NCBI RefSeq assembly: GCF_032362555.1
Contig: NC_083525.1
Span: 6,681,501 to 6,745,500 of the forward strand
DNA length: 64,000 nt
Origin: Amyelois transitella
Taxonomy: Eukaryota > Arthropoda > Insecta > Lepidoptera > Pyralidae
Direction: 5' to 3'
Below are positions 1 to 11,971 of this stretch, piece after piece. Numbering within the stretch: the stretch's first letter is position 1; each line of letters begins with the position of its first letter. A program made the translations under genes and the position numbers. The notes under the pieces are model-generated. The model was given only the letters and a program-made list of their open reading frames with translations, did not search any database and had not been told where the DNA came from.

Positions 1-296
1 ACTATTTTATGTGGTAACTAAGTGTGCCCGCGACTTCGTTTGCGTGCAGTGTGAAATTTTCGGAATTAAAAAATCGTTTAATAAAGCAGAAATGTTTAGT
101 AAATTTAAATTATTTCCGAAAAAATGTTGTACACACAGGTAACAACACACAGACACCTTCACGTCTCCTTCCCGAACGGGGTAAATAAGTCAACAGTCTG
201 TAAGTACAGGTTTTAATGAAATTGAAACTATGTATTCAATTATGTAAGTACTATGAAATTTCTACCATTCTAACACTCTACCTATAATTTTCAACG

Positions 297-373
297 TAGC
301 AAATTCAGTCTTTTCAAGACTGTTGGCTCTGTCTACCCCGCAAGGGAGATAGACGTGACCATATGTATGTATA
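297..373 (+). repeat. R1 fragment, tail half
   Basis: Matches the last ~75 bases of R1 (CAGTCTTTTCAAGACTG, then ACCATATGTATG). Confidence 0.8.
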
Positions 374-504
374 ACTTTCAACATCTCTTGTTTCGCATTC
401 CTCAGATTCATCAAACAATGATGATATTATACTGAATAAACAAACTTTTCGACGAACCAGACAATAGGTGCGCCTGAGTTCGTGATGTAGAGGAGCAATT
501 TCGC

Positions 505-690
505 CGGCCTCTGTGACTCTGTGGCGCAGCGGTAGTGCTCTTGTTTGTCTGGAGTCCCGGGTTCGAATCCCGGCCAGGGAGAGAAATAAACTTTTTCTAA
601 TTAGTCTAAATCTTGAACATCATTGTCATTGAGTTTGTCCCCTGAAGAGGAACCGCCTATGATCTCGATCCAGGAGTGAGGAAAGTCTGG
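505..690 (+). repeat. tRNA-derived SINE, diverged subfamily
   Basis: The head has GTGGCGCAGCGGTAG (521-535) and GGGTTCGAATCCCGG. The body after GAGAAATAAACTTT resembles the other copies only weakly, so it is an older or different subfamily. Confidence 0.75.
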
Positions 691-715
691 TAAATGTTTT
701 ATTGTGTATATGTAT

Positions 716-968
716 ATACATATAATCACGTCTATATCTCTTGCGGGGTAGACAGAGCCAATTGTCTTGAAAAGATTGATATGCCACGTTTAGCTGTTTG
801 GCTTAACGATAGAATTGAGATTCAAATAGTGTCAGGTTGCTAGCCCATCGCCTAAAACAAGAATCCCAAGTTTATAAGCCTATCCCTTAGTCGCCTTTAA
901 CGACATACATGGGAACGAGATGGAGTGGTCCAATTCTTTTTGTTATTGGTGCCGGGAGCCATACGGCA
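716..968 (-). repeat. R1 element, near full length
   Basis: Minus-strand copy from the tail (ATATACATATAATCACGTC) to the head (CCGGGAGCCATACGGCAC). Confidence 0.85.
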
Positions 969-1734
969 CCTTAAATGTGTACATATATCAACACCTTATA
1001 ATTTACGGGGCGTACAGAGCCACTATCAGCCAGCTTCTAAAAGACTGAAACGTATGTTATCAAAGTTATCAAGAACAAAAACATAGAAACGGTAGGAGAA
1101 CAATGTCAAATATTTCAACAGAAATAAAATAACGAATCTATTATATTGAATTGCATCTGTTTAAATAACTTGTTTCTGTGAAAGAAAATACATTATTGTA
1201 ATAAAACATAGATATACATATATTTATGTACATATTGTTAATTGCACAAAATGCAATTGCAACGTAGCGTAGGTAAGATTTGTTAGTTTGTACTGAGTTA
1301 ACAATCTAATTAATGAAAACCCTTTATTTTTTTATTTATTTAGATATCTGAACTGATTTACAAATGTCTTTTTTTATGAACCAATGGAAACAAAACCGCT
1401 GAGAAAAGTTGTAGGTATATTTGACAAACAAGTCATTACGAGAATATTTAGAACTCACAAATATGTATTCGAACTAAATATCCTGAATAAATAATGATAT
1501 AATTCTTGTCAGTGATAAAGAACAAAGGTTGTATTTATAGCAAACAATATAACATCGATTATTGTTAGCTATTTTGTTCAGTCATAGACATAGAAAATTC
1601 CAACACACACATATCACGCCTGTATTCATCACGTCCTTACGCGGTAGACAGAGCTAATCTTACGACTCAAGGGCCTAGTTAGGCTTGATAGCTTGATTAT
1701 GAAATGAAGAAATAAACAAACTCAATTCATAATC

Positions 1735-1960
1735 TTACATACATAGATATAATCACGTCTATATCCCTGCGGGGTAGACAGAGCCAGCAGTCTAAATACG
1801 ACTGATATGCCACGTTCAGCTGTTTGGCCAAATGATAGAATTGAGATTCAAATAGTAACTGATTGCCAGCCCATCGTCTAAAAGAGGAATATAAGCCTAT
1901 CCCTTAGACGCCATTTCCAACATCCATGCGAAAGAGATGGAATGACCAATTCTTTCCTAA
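1735..1960 (-). repeat. R1 element, head missing
   Basis: Minus-strand copy with the ATCACGTCTATATCCC start and TCAAATAGT/AGCCCATCG core. The head region beyond about 1960 is lost. Confidence 0.8.
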
Positions 1961-1984
1961 TTGATGTAGTACACATAATCACTA

Positions 1985-2162
1985 CATAGTATAAAACAAA
2001 GTCGCTATTTTAGTCTGTTTGTCTATGCTTAAATCTTTAAAATTACGCAACGGATTTTGATGCGGTTTTTTGAAACAGGTAGAATTATTCAAGAGGAAGG
2101 TTTTTATGTATAATTTTTTCCGAATTTTGCACCCGTGCGAAGCCGGGGCGGGTCGCTAGTAA
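1985..2162 (+). repeat. RTE-tail-like repeat
   Basis: TAGTATAAAACAAAGTCGCT through ACGCAACGGATTTTGATGCG to CGTGCGAAGCCGGGGCGGG. It is related to R3 in ending but has a different body. Confidence 0.75.
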
Positions 2163-3671
2163 AGTATTAAAGTGAGTTCTTCATTAAATACGATCACGTC
2201 TGGCCCACTTGGACAACTGGGCGTCCTTGACACACGCCACAATACGTAATGTCCGATCAAGGGTCTAAGTCGCGGCGGTAACGAAATCATTTTTTATCTA
2301 ATTTTTATTATAGGAAGAAATGGTATTGTAGCACGATGTATGAACGTGGCTTTAGATTATTTTCTTACTTTTAATTTATAAGCGGATATTTCCTAAAAAA
2401 TATTGATGTAATCATAGACACTGTTCTATCAACCTACATATCTTTTTAAAGACCCATCCTACCCCTTAAGACAATGTTTTCCAAAAATATGGTAGGGTAT
2501 TAGTTGTACTCTAACTTTTGTGAGGTGACTTGGTGAGACTATAAACGGGAGGAAGAAGATTGTGAGTTGTCATGTCAGTCATGATCATCATCAACAGCCC
2601 TCAGAACTTCGAGGCTATAACCGAATCTGTATAATTTATCACTTATATATATATTTTTTTTATCTAGATTGATGTACCCCGCTCTGCTTTCTATTCTTTT
2701 GGAATCACAATCACCTATAATTCATTACAACCTTACTCCACTAGTCATTTAATTCTCGTCAGATGCCCCGACCGCTTTCTCATTGATTCCAAAGTTTTTT
2801 TTTTATTTACACTTTATTGTAATAGAATCTGTATAGTCAATAGTGCTATTAGCATTTTTTAACTGTCTAACATTGGGTTAAGCGGAGAACCTTTTTTTGA
2901 GTAGTTCAATTATAAATAACGTCAGAAATCTGTATTTTCCATTGCGTAATGTCGCTCTAAAATTTATAATGTGTAAATTACGTAAGTATCACCCTCGGCT
3001 GCCGACAGTCCGTCCTGGTTTCTGTTGACTTGCTTCTAAAAACGTTCCGTTTAACGGAAATAATGGTTTATCTCGTAATCGGAATATGTGTATAAGTACA
3101 TTTACCCATACGAGTAGGTAACTACAGAAAGTTTAATCTTTAAAACGCCATAATAAAGAAATTTGAAAAATTAAAAGCTCTTCATATTGAAATATATTAA
3201 TTTTAAATATAAGAAATATATAATACGTAGTTATAAAAATATACCTTAATCTAATACGTTTCGCGTTGAATTATCGTCTCTCTGAAATAGAAATAAATAG
3301 CCCAGGTCTACCATATGACCTGGAATTAAATCAAGGACCCGAAATTAGTTAAATGCGAAGTTAGGTCCAACAATACAGGTGTCCAACGTGACAAAAGGCG
3401 TTACCCAGCTGCAATCATGGTTTCTCATCTAGTTGCTAATTAGTTTTCTTACGATGTTTTCCATTCGTTTAATTTTATCTGTCTTTATATATCAACTATA
3501 CATTTGCAATGCGCAAGAGGCCAATAATGGCACTAAAACTCCATACATAGGTGCCTCTCACTCTAGCCGATGACACCACAATTTCGGTGTTCATCCAAAG
3601 TTCACTTCCACGACGTATTAATAGAAAATGAAACGATCTAAACAAAGAATCCATGTTACGTTGTATCTACG

Positions 3672-3925
3672 TCAATGGCAATAAATAAAAGCGTTAAAGA
3701 CCGCGGCTGCGTGTGCGCTGCGTGACGTATTTTTTTTTTCATCTGCGGCAGCGAAGACGCGCCGGCGCCGCTCACCAAGGTCGCGGGTAATGGCTATCAA
3801 ATTCTGTTTGTTTTTTACTGTTTTCCTTTGTTTTGCCGATCCGGCGGGAATAAAAAACGTGTTATGTGTCAGCGGGTTCTCTTCCCGCGTAAATTTTTGA
3901 CGTCTATCAAAGGAAATGCGCATGA
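3672..3925. other. CpG-rich segment without a clear gene
   Basis: Rich in CG dinucleotides (GAAGACGCGCCGGCGCCGC near 3752) in otherwise AT-rich DNA. An 83-codon minus-strand open frame spans it, but it is basic and low in similarity to anything I know. It could be a promoter or 5' untranslated exon of a gene outside the window. Confidence 0.4.
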
Positions 3926-3935
3926 GCTTGGGTTA

Positions 3936-4058
3936 TTTAAGGCGATGGGCTGGCAACCTGTCCTTCTGAATCATAATTTCATCTTGAAGCCATAGCCTTG
4001 TTTGTGAGTATTGACTCCGTCTACCCCGTAAGGAATGAAAATATAACCATGCGCGTGG
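3936..4058 (+). repeat. R1 fragment, old
   Basis: Diverged copy with GGCGATGGGCTGGCAACCTG and a CTCCGTCTACCCCGTAAGG remnant. Confidence 0.6.
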
Positions 4059-4178
4059 TCAGGCTATAGCAAAACTGACTTTTAAGGCTATTTCTAGAAT
4101 CACGCATTAGAACCGCGCCGTCCCGACGCGCACTCTTTTAATTACGTATAAGCGTGTCTGGACGGCGAGTTTCACAAA

Positions 4179-4368
4179 GGCGCACTTGAAACCGCGCTTT
4201 CTAACCTAGGTTAGGATTTGGCTCAGGGTAGTAATAATCCTTTGTAAAAAGCACAACGCATGCCAGCGCTGCCGACTCTCTTGTAACACAAGAAAAGCGC
4301 AGCTCGTTTCAAAGTGCCAGTCAATCGCGCATATGTTGAAATCGCGCTGGTAAACTGCGCGTTTCAAC
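4179..4368. repeat. GC-rich imperfect palindromes
   Basis: An outer pair is formed by 4179-4202 and 4291-4318. A second hairpin, 4335-4347 against 4357-4368, has near-perfect arms (GTTGAAATCGCGC and GCGCGTTTCAAC). The GAAA/CGCGC theme recurs around them. It may be a degenerate foldback element. Confidence 0.65.
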
Positions 4369-4989
4369 AGCGCCACTCTGAGATCAGCCTTACTATACCT
4401 CGTAATATGCTGTTAAGGTCACATCACTCAGTATTGATTGTCAGTATTGTCACACGTGGCCAGTTTCCGGGTTCAACACCCATTTGATGATTATCTTATA
4501 CTGATTCCGAATGATATTGTCATTTTAAGGTAACAAATTGGGTTTATGTTGCGTGGGAATTTTGTTCATTCGCAGTTATTCTTGTCACAAGCAGTATATT
4601 TTTGTATGTTTGTCACGCGATTATTGTAAACCTACTTAGGTGATTCTTTTGTGTGCAAGGATTTATACTGCCGAAGTGGTCCTTTGTTTTTGAGCTTAAC
4701 ATCAATCAATTGAACTAACTACATGCATAATTTTATAAGCGTCAGCGTTTCGGGATTATCAAAATTGATACAATATTTTCCATCTCGACGCTAGATATAT
4801 ACGAGTTGGTATATCTTAAGTTCCTAATATGTTTATTATTTCAGTAACTTCTATATTAGAAGTTTTTGTAGAACGTAAAAGGTCTCTTATCTTTGTATAT
4901 TTCCAGTAGAACCTTCCGCTGATCCTGTACCTCAGGTAGCTTTCCGAACTTTATCTTTATACTTTAGCCTGCAGCGTTTTATATTGCAT

Positions 4990-5130
4990 ATGATACATAT
5001 ATACCGACACGTCTGTTATCCTTGCGAAGTAGAAAGAGCCAAGTCTTCAAAAGACTAAAACACCACATGCAGCATGGCCGAACGATGAAGTTGAGATTCT
5101 GAAATTCCTGCATGTCATTTGAAAAAAAAA
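4990..5130 (-). repeat. R1 fragment, old
   Basis: Diverged tail-side half beginning near CATATATACCGACACGTC. It ends about 90 bases before the mariner element. Confidence 0.6.
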
Positions 5131-5221
5131 TATGGCCTTTCATATGAGTTGACTTGAATAAATTGCACCTAATTACGGTGGTAGAAGTCGAGGGTGAAAC
5201 ACTTTGTGATCGAAAGAAATA

Positions 5222-6529
5222 CAGGGTGGGCCATGAATTTGTTTACATTTGAATTTGACTTCGCGCGCAAACAGCAGAGGGGCGTGGTGCGGGGAGAGGT
5301 CTAACAGCTAGCTCAGTTCTTGGAAATTTAGTTGACATGGATCGCTTCACGGGACCGCAGCGTGCCTTTTGGGTAAAGCAATTTTATTTAAACAATAGTT
5401 CGCTCACTCTGTGCGGCGTCTATTTCGCGTGGAATTCCATTTACACGACCTAAATGAGTGCCCAAGCTCAGTTTTAATAAAGAAATGGGTAAACAATTTT
5501 GAAGAGACCGGATCGACGCTAAATGTGAAGCAAACCGGCGGCCCACGGACTTCACGGAGTGAAGAGAACGTGCAGAGAGTTTCAGCTTCAGTTCGGCGCG
5601 ATCCAAATTTGTCGACGCGCAAACGCTCGGCTGAATTAGGCATATCTCGCACGTCTTTACGCCGCATTTTGAAATGTGATTTAAAATTACATCCATATAA
5701 GATTCAATTAGTGCAAGAACTAAAGCCTAATGATTTGATTTTACGCAAAACATATGCTGAAACAATGTTGGATCGCTTCCGTAACTTTGACAACATCTTG
5801 TTCTCTGACGAAGCCCACTTCCATCTCAATGGGCACGTCAATAAACAAAATTACAGATATTGGAGCAGCGAAAATCCCAGGGCTAAACAACAAAGGCCTC
5901 TTCATTCCCCTAAGGTCACTGTATGGGCAGCCATTTCAGCTACAGGAATCATTGGACCTTATTTTTTTGAGGATTTTCGTGGCCGTACGATCACAGTAAA
6001 CTCCTCCGAGTATGTGAAGCTGCTGAGAGAATTTTTGACACCACAGCTGCAAGAATTTGCCGGCTACAATCGGCAGACGCGGTTTCAGCAAGATGGAGCG
6101 ACTTGCCACACGTCTAATGAATCCCTACCGGTCGTCAAAGAAATGTTCCCAGAAAAGCTCATTTCCCAAAGAGGTGACATTCCGTGGCCACCTAGGAGCC
6201 CGGACCTAACGCCAGCCGATTTTTTTCTTTGAGGATATCTAAAACATCGTGTCTATACCCACAAACCAAAGACATTGCTTCAATTAAAGGCGAAAATAAG
6301 AGACGAAATGTCAGCGATCCCACGATCTTTATTACGGCGAGTATTCGAAAATTTTCGTGCTCGTTTAGAGGAATGCCAACGCCGTGATGGTGGCTATTTA
6401 AATGATATTATTTTTAAAAAGTAATTTCCATTTTATAAGCTATCTCATAAATAAATAATTTTTGATGTAAATATAATAGTTTTTTTTTAATGAATTTTTA
6501 AAATGTTAACTAATTCCTGGCCCACCCTG
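5222..6529 (+). mobile_element. Tc1/mariner-type DNA transposon, decayed
   Basis: A 1,308 bp element is bounded by terminal inverted repeats of about 20 bp. They start CAGGGTGGGCCA at 5222 and end with its complement at 6529, and differ at two of the 20 positions. A TA dinucleotide flanks each end (5220-5221 and 6530-6531), the target duplication expected for this superfamily. It encloses a single transposase reading frame broken by a frameshift and a stop. The intact ends and TA duplication show a genuine insertion. The broken gene means it can no longer move by itself, though its ends might still be mobilised by a related enzyme. Confidence 0.93.
5337..6424 (+). pseudogene. Tc1/mariner transposase pseudogene
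   Basis: This is a degenerate cut-and-paste transposase, about 360 codons if read through its breaks. The likely start is the ATG at 5337 (MDRFTGPQRAFWVKQFY). A one-base deletion or equivalent near 5405-5411 shifts the frame, after which the helix-turn-helix part and catalytic core are open from about 5411. The three catalytic aspartates are visible: FSDEAHFH (codon 5807), QQDGATCHT (6092) and SPDLTPADFF (6203), with 36 residues between the second and third. At 6230 a TGA stands where relatives of this family have Trp in FFLWGYL. The same frame continues afterwards with a typical C-terminus (LKHRVY, then RRDGGYLNDIIFKK) to a TAA at 6422. Assignment to the Tc1/mariner superfamily is firm. The subfamily is not resolved. 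Confidence 0.9.
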
Positions 6530-7189
6530 TAGATTTAGTTAAGTACGTAAAATTCGGGACAGTGGACAGCAGCGAGTGTAACTTCCTCCTTCCTTTCCTA
6601 CCTCGCTGAAAAAAAAGTTCCTTGTATTAATTGTACAGGCACCAGAAGAAAGGGAAGCTGACCATTGGTTGTGTCTACCTCGTAAGATGTAAAGACGTGT
6701 GTAACATTTTAAATATAGCGCCTTCCCTAATGTGTCACGTTGAGTGTCATTATATTATCTTTTTAGTCGCAATAAAATTCTATTTCACCGGCTAAAGTAG
6801 TTGTGGAAATGTAAATAAAATTAACAACGTGATATGTATTTATACCCTAGTGACAATAAATATTGAATTTCTAATGTACCTTTTTTTATAAAAATCCTTT
6901 CTGTTTTCAGATGTTTAGTTTTTGATATACTATGCTTTAAAATATGCTGCTCATTTTTATTTTCTTCATCTTAGTAACTATAAATTATAGAATCTTGTAG
7001 CTATTTCAAAGAAATAGTTGTTATAATAGTATTACATAATAATAATATGTAAATTATAACATTTTAAGTACCTAAAATACTGCTCACGTTGCTACCTCAT
7101 TCATTATATAATCTCGAATCGAACACCTGGTACCTCACGCCATTAATATTTAGTGTATTGTACCTACTCCATATAAGGTACGTTCTAAT

Positions 7190-7438
7190 TTAGCTCAAAA
7201 TAAAAATAGACCAGCCAAGTGCGAGTCGCATTAGCTCTTTATATTTGTTGTTAAAGCTACAACAAATAAAAAAAAATTATGCAAGTCCGGAACAAAACTA
7301 GAAATTTTTTGAAAATTTCAGCTTTCTAGCTATCACGGTTTTTGACACAGCCTGGTGATTGACGGATAGACGGACAGATAGCGGACGCTAGTAACAGGGT
7401 CCCGTGTTTACCATTTAGGTACGGAATCCTAAAAACTG
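7190..7438 (+). repeat. R4 interspersed repeat (GGTTCCGTACC family)
   Basis: GACCAGCCAAGTGCGAGTCGC, TTTCAGCTTTCTAGCTATCACG, GACGGATAGACGGACAGATAG and TAGGTACGGAATCCTAAAAA are the usual landmarks of this widespread insect repeat. Confidence 0.8.
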
Positions 7439-7582
7439 TAGAACTCTTATCGTACACTGACAATTAAACGTCAAGTTTCCATACTGATCTGGAAGTGAAA
7501 AAAAAAACAGTGTGTGCCAGCCGCTCCTCTTTCCCCACAGAAAAAGTCAATCAAGGGAAAGTAAAATGGTTTCATAGAAGAC

Positions 7583-8050
7583 TAGCGACTTGCACCGGCT
7601 TCAGAGATAACATTTATACTTATAAACCTTTCTCTTGAATCTTCTTGCCGTGTGGTTCACGGAACCAATGCAAAAAAGAATAGGACCAATCCATCTCTTT
7701 CCCATGGATGTCGTAAAAGGCGACTAAGGGATTAGGCTCACAAACTTGGGATTCTTTTTTTAGGCGATGGACTAGCAACCTGTCACTATTTGAATCTCAA
7801 TCCTATCATTAAGCCGAATAGCTGAACGTGGCCATTCAGTCTTTTCAAGACGTTTGGCTCTGTCTACTCCGCAAGGGATATAGACGTGACCATAAATATG
7901 TATGTACGAGTATGTTGAATCTTCTTCCTCTCACCACTCTGTAGAGGAGCCCAGGGCATGCCTTTGTGTAAATTCCGTTGTGTAGTTTTAAAGATCTAAG
8001 AATACATACACTCAGATAAAAGGACAAACGCGAAAAGAGACTTGGCTTTA
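7583..8050 (+). repeat. RTE-tail-like repeat split by an R1 insertion
   Basis: Left part 7583-7646 (GACTAGCGACTTGCACCGGC, CCTTTCTCTTGAATC) and right part 7927-8050 (CCGTTGTGTAGTTTTAAAGA, CTAAGAATACATACA). The same family is unbroken at 22748-22905 and 33541-33718. The R1 insertion at 7647-7914 is therefore younger. Confidence 0.82.
7647..7914 (+). repeat. R1 element, full length, with 12-bp target duplication
   Basis: R1 runs from GCCGTGTGG to a TATG-repeat tail. Here it is 268 bp and flanked by the perfect direct repeat TTGAATCTTCTT (7635-7646 and 7915-7926). It sits inside an older repeat copy that resumes at 7927, so its ends are defined exactly. The duplication and simple-repeat tail indicate insertion by target-primed reverse transcription. 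No terminal inverted repeats or coding capacity are seen. Confidence 0.92.
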
Positions 8051-8395
8051 TCGTGATAGTGACAAATAATCAATTATTTCCGTTATAGAGTTATAATAAG
8101 TGAGTGAGTGAAAGAATAGAAAACGTTGAGTCATAGAGAATTCAGAATTTACCTGTTATTTTTTAAATTGAAAAGGGCATTTCTCGAAATTCCGAAGGAT
8201 TAAAAGGACCATTTCGCGCACGAAGTAAGCTAGAATTTTAATTTAATACAAACTTACCTTACATAAGTTATACAGCTTTATATACAAAAAAATAATAGTA
8301 GGTACATGTTAGGAAGACCTTGACCGTGACATGCGAGACAGTCTGGGCTCTCTACCACGAGTCCACATCATGCAGGAACTACTTATATAATCCAT

Positions 8396-8530
8396 ACATA
8401 ATATATCACGTCGTTATACATTGTGGGTTAAACAGAGCCAATAGTCTGAAAAATATTGATTGCCTCGTTCAGATAGTGACAGTTGCTAGCCCATCGCTAA
8501 AAAAAGAATCCCAAGTTTATAAGCCTTCTT
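8396..8530 (-). repeat. R1 fragment
   Basis: Diverged minus-strand tail-side half with the GCTAGCCCATCGC core. Confidence 0.65.
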
Positions 8531-8691
8531 ATTGACTTGACTCTAAGCTCTGACTGCCCCGTAAGGGATTGATCATGTAAGTGTTAATACAAGCCAACAA
8601 ACTAATGAACACTGGATTAAATGAGTTACGTTAAATTGACGTATTAGTTAATTGATAATTCTCAATTTTAAGTCCGGCAAGTTTTACAATA

Positions 8692-8818
8692 TATATAACC
8701 ACGTCTTTATTCTTAACGAGTTAGACTGAGCCAACAGTCTCACAAAGACTGAAAGGCCGCGTTCAGCTGCATTGCTTGAAGATGGAATTGAGATTCAAAT
8801 AGTGACAGGTCGCTAGCC
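8692..8818 (-). repeat. R1 fragment
   Basis: Minus-strand tail-side half ending at GTGACAGGTCGCTAGCC. Confidence 0.7.
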
Positions 8819-9617
8819 GGTTTTGAAATAAAATTTAAATCTAAAAATAGCAAAGCATGTTCGCAAACAACAAGGTGATTTATGAATGGCCTTTATTTAC
8901 AGATTGAAGATTTTTATTTAACATCTTAAAAATTAATTTAAATACATTGCCGACATCAATATCTCTTTGCAAATAAAAGCATAATGTCCTTTTCTTGTTA
9001 TCATTAATTAAGGATCTGAAGGTACACGGAAAAGAAATAAATAAAAGAGATTGCCAGAAAATAAAATAATTGTAAACTCCTGAATTAAAGGTATTGTGTT
9101 GTTATATACAGAATAAAAACAGGGCCTTAAAAAAAATTGATAAGTGTAAATTTAACTTTATAACAAAATAAATGCAATTTGAGAATTATTACGTAGGTGT
9201 ATAATTATGTTTTTTTTTAAATACGAATGGTAAATTAAAAAAAAAAACCTAAGTAGTTATGGTAAAGATTTTGCCAGAGTTATTTATTGGAATTTAATTT
9301 TAGATAATATTATGATAGGAGGGTAGCTCGTCATTTAAAAATCCACATTTATGTAGGTAGGTGTATGCTTTTTTTTTCTCCATATTTACTTTTATTTATT
9401 TATTAAAAAAAATTATGTACAAAAAATTTACAAACGGCGGAATAAATGATTTTTCTAATCAGCGCGGGAGGAAAAGCGGTTGAAACATAGTATATTATAT
9501 ACTTCTTTTTTTTTATTTTCTTCCTGATCAGAATGGAAGGCTTATTTCATCATAATTACTTCATAACCTTTTTCACACTTTACACGGGGTCGGCACAGTA
9601 TGTTCATTTTATAAAAT

Positions 9618-9898
9618 ACTAGCTGTGCGCGACTTCGTCCGCGTGGAATAGTTATATTGGGCATCATTGAAGCCCTCAAGGATGAATAATTTTACCCGTT
9701 CTTTTTTTCACATCTTTCATTATTTCTTTGCTCCTTATAGTTGCAGCGTGATGTTATATAGCTTAAAGCCTTCCTTGATAAAGGGTCTATTTAACCCAAA
9801 AATAATTGTTCAATTTGAACCAGTAGTTCCTGAGATTTGCGCGTTCAAAAAACAAATAAACAAACATACTCTTCAGCTTTATAATATAGATAGATTAT
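9618..9898 (+). repeat. R3 repeat (RTE-tail-like), near full length
   Basis: Runs from ACTAGCTGTGCGCGACTTCG to CTCTTCAGCTTTATAATATA with a TAGATAGAT end. It shares its body (GGGCATCATTGAAGCCCTCA) with 11085-11334 and, reversed, 15601-15684. Confidence 0.85.
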
Positions 9899-10533
9899 AG
9901 ATGTTTTTTCTTCCAATATGTTCTGTCTCTTTCTAGAACATAAAGTACCTACTATATATCACTTTAGCTCGCATTGCAACATGACATGAGGCATTGTGAT
10001 TTTTAAAATCATTTATTATAAAGATAAAGTTACACTACCTAGTGAAAACATTCACAAAGAACCAGGAAGTTTCGAGTGACACTAAAAGTAGCCTTGAATT
10101 TAATAGCCGGACTATCTATTTTTACTCACATAGAAGGCAATACGTGAAGTAGGTTACTATCAAATATTAAAGTTTAAAGTAATACTTATAAGGACAAACG
10201 TCGCTTAGATATCATATGACGTTTAATTCAGTGAGGAAGAAAAGTTGTCGAGATTAAATCATATTCAAGGTGCAAAATATACAGGAACTATCACCCGGCC
10301 ACGTGTAACTTTGCCTCGGTAATTTTGATTGACTAACTTTTGCCCGGCGATTCGTTTTAGTGTAACTTCACTATAATTGACTTTGTGTATCTATCGAAAA
10401 AAAAAATTTATCATAATCGGTCTAACGGTTTGGCTGTCAAAGCAGAACAGACACAATTCGCATGGAATTAATAATATCAATTAAATATATGATTATTTAA
10501 AGCTATTAGTGTATATTAGTTTGAATATATAAA

Positions 10534-10768
10534 AAAAGAATAGGACCACTACTTCTTTTTTCCATGGATGTCGTAAAAGGCGGCTAAAGGATAGGCTTAT
10601 AAACTTGGGTGTCTTCTTATAGGCGATGGGCTAACAACCTGTCACTATTTGAATCTCAATTCTATTGTTAAGCCAAACAGCTGACCGTTGCATATCAGTC
10701 TTTTCAAGACTGTTGGCTCTGTCTACCCCGCAAGGGATATAGACGTAATTACATGTATGTATGTAGTT
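10534..10768 (+). repeat. R1 element, head truncated
   Basis: Plus-strand copy from AAAAAAAGAATAGGACC to the ATGTATGTATG tail. The extreme 5' head is missing. Confidence 0.85.
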
Positions 10769-11084
10769 TGAATATAGAATAAAAAATAATGGAATAAAAT
10801 CTTTAATTGCTTTCGATAACGGCTTTACAAAATGTGTAGCATAAAACCTATTTTCTCCTGATTATACTCGTACATTAATAATTAAAGCATGCAAATATTA
10901 TGATCATTCACTTGCCGTGCCGTCATTCGTGCAATCATGATGATTTCACGGATTGGAGCATATATACAACCTCCGACACAACATCGTCGGAGCCGCGGTT
11001 CCCCAGGCATAACACCTAGCCTGGCGGAAGATCTTCCCTTTGGTGGCGGTCGCGCCGAAACATCGCTCCGGCTACATATTACAC

Positions 11085-11334
11085 ACTAGCTGTGCCCGCG
11101 ACTTCGTCCGCGTGGAATAGTTATTTTGGGCATCATTGAAGCCCTCAAGGATGAATAATTTTCCCCGTTTTTTTCACAAATTCCATTATTTCTTTGCTCC
11201 TTATAGTTGCAGCGTAAAGCCTTCCTCGATAAATGGTCTATTCAACGCAACAATATTTTTTTAATTCGAACCAGTAGTGAGTTTAGCGCGTTCAAAAAAA
11301 AAACTCTTCAGCTTTATAAGATTAGTATAGATAA
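11085..11334 (+). repeat. R3 repeat, internally deleted
   Basis: Runs from ACTAGCTGTGCCCGCGACTTC to CTTTATAAGATTAGTATAGAT. It is shorter than the copy at 9618 by small deletions. Confidence 0.85.
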
Positions 11335-11728
11335 GTTACATAAGTTAAATACATTTTCTCTTAATCTAAGTCGAAGAATTCCCCCGATTTGATCAAGTTA
11401 CGTTCATATACATACCTATGTACCTTTTAATATACCTATTGGTACCTCGTTTCATTTTTACATCAGGCATTTCTGTTAAAAACAAGAGCTCCTTCTAGAT
11501 TATGTAACTTACAATTACGACCTACTTTCAAGCTAACTAATACCTAGCACTTTTTTATTACATTCCAATATAAACCCGTGTCAGTGGGATGACAATCATA
11601 AAGTTAGCCCCGTGGGCCGCGCGCGTGGTGCCGACGACCGTGTAAGGTCGCTATTATTTATCTGAAAATGGAAAATATTCTATACATGGTGTTAAAATTG
11701 AAAAGGAATTTGAAGAGTCAAATTTCTT

Positions 11729-11971
11729 TAATCATACATACATACATACATATGGACACGGCTATATCCCTTGCGGGGTAGACAGAGCCAACAGTCACGA
11801 ATAGACTGAATGGCCACGTTCAGCTATTTGGCTTAATGATAGAATTGAGATTCAAATAGTGACAGGTTGCAAACCCATCGCCTATCCCTTAGTCGCCTTT
11901 TACGACATCCATGGGAATGAGATGGAGTGGTCCTATTCTTTTTTGTATTGGTGCCGGGAACCACACGGCAC
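11729..11971 (-). repeat. R1 element, near full length
   Basis: Minus-strand copy from CATACATACATACATATGG to CCGGGAACCACACGGCAC. Confidence 0.88.

Larger units (their letters stand above)
1..5219. other. Intergenic, repeats only
   Basis: Contains R1, SINE and RTE-like pieces, the CpG-rich segment and GC-rich palindromes listed separately. Positions 15-60 hold a fragment with GTGCCCGCGACTTCG (R3 type). In 970-1735, 2165-3670 and 4390-4985 I see only AT-rich unique DNA without a supportable gene. Confidence 0.6.

Noticed and set aside
3672-3923. 83-residue basic protein on the minus strand
   Set aside because: The open frame is explained by high CG content. No similarity or gene context supports translation.
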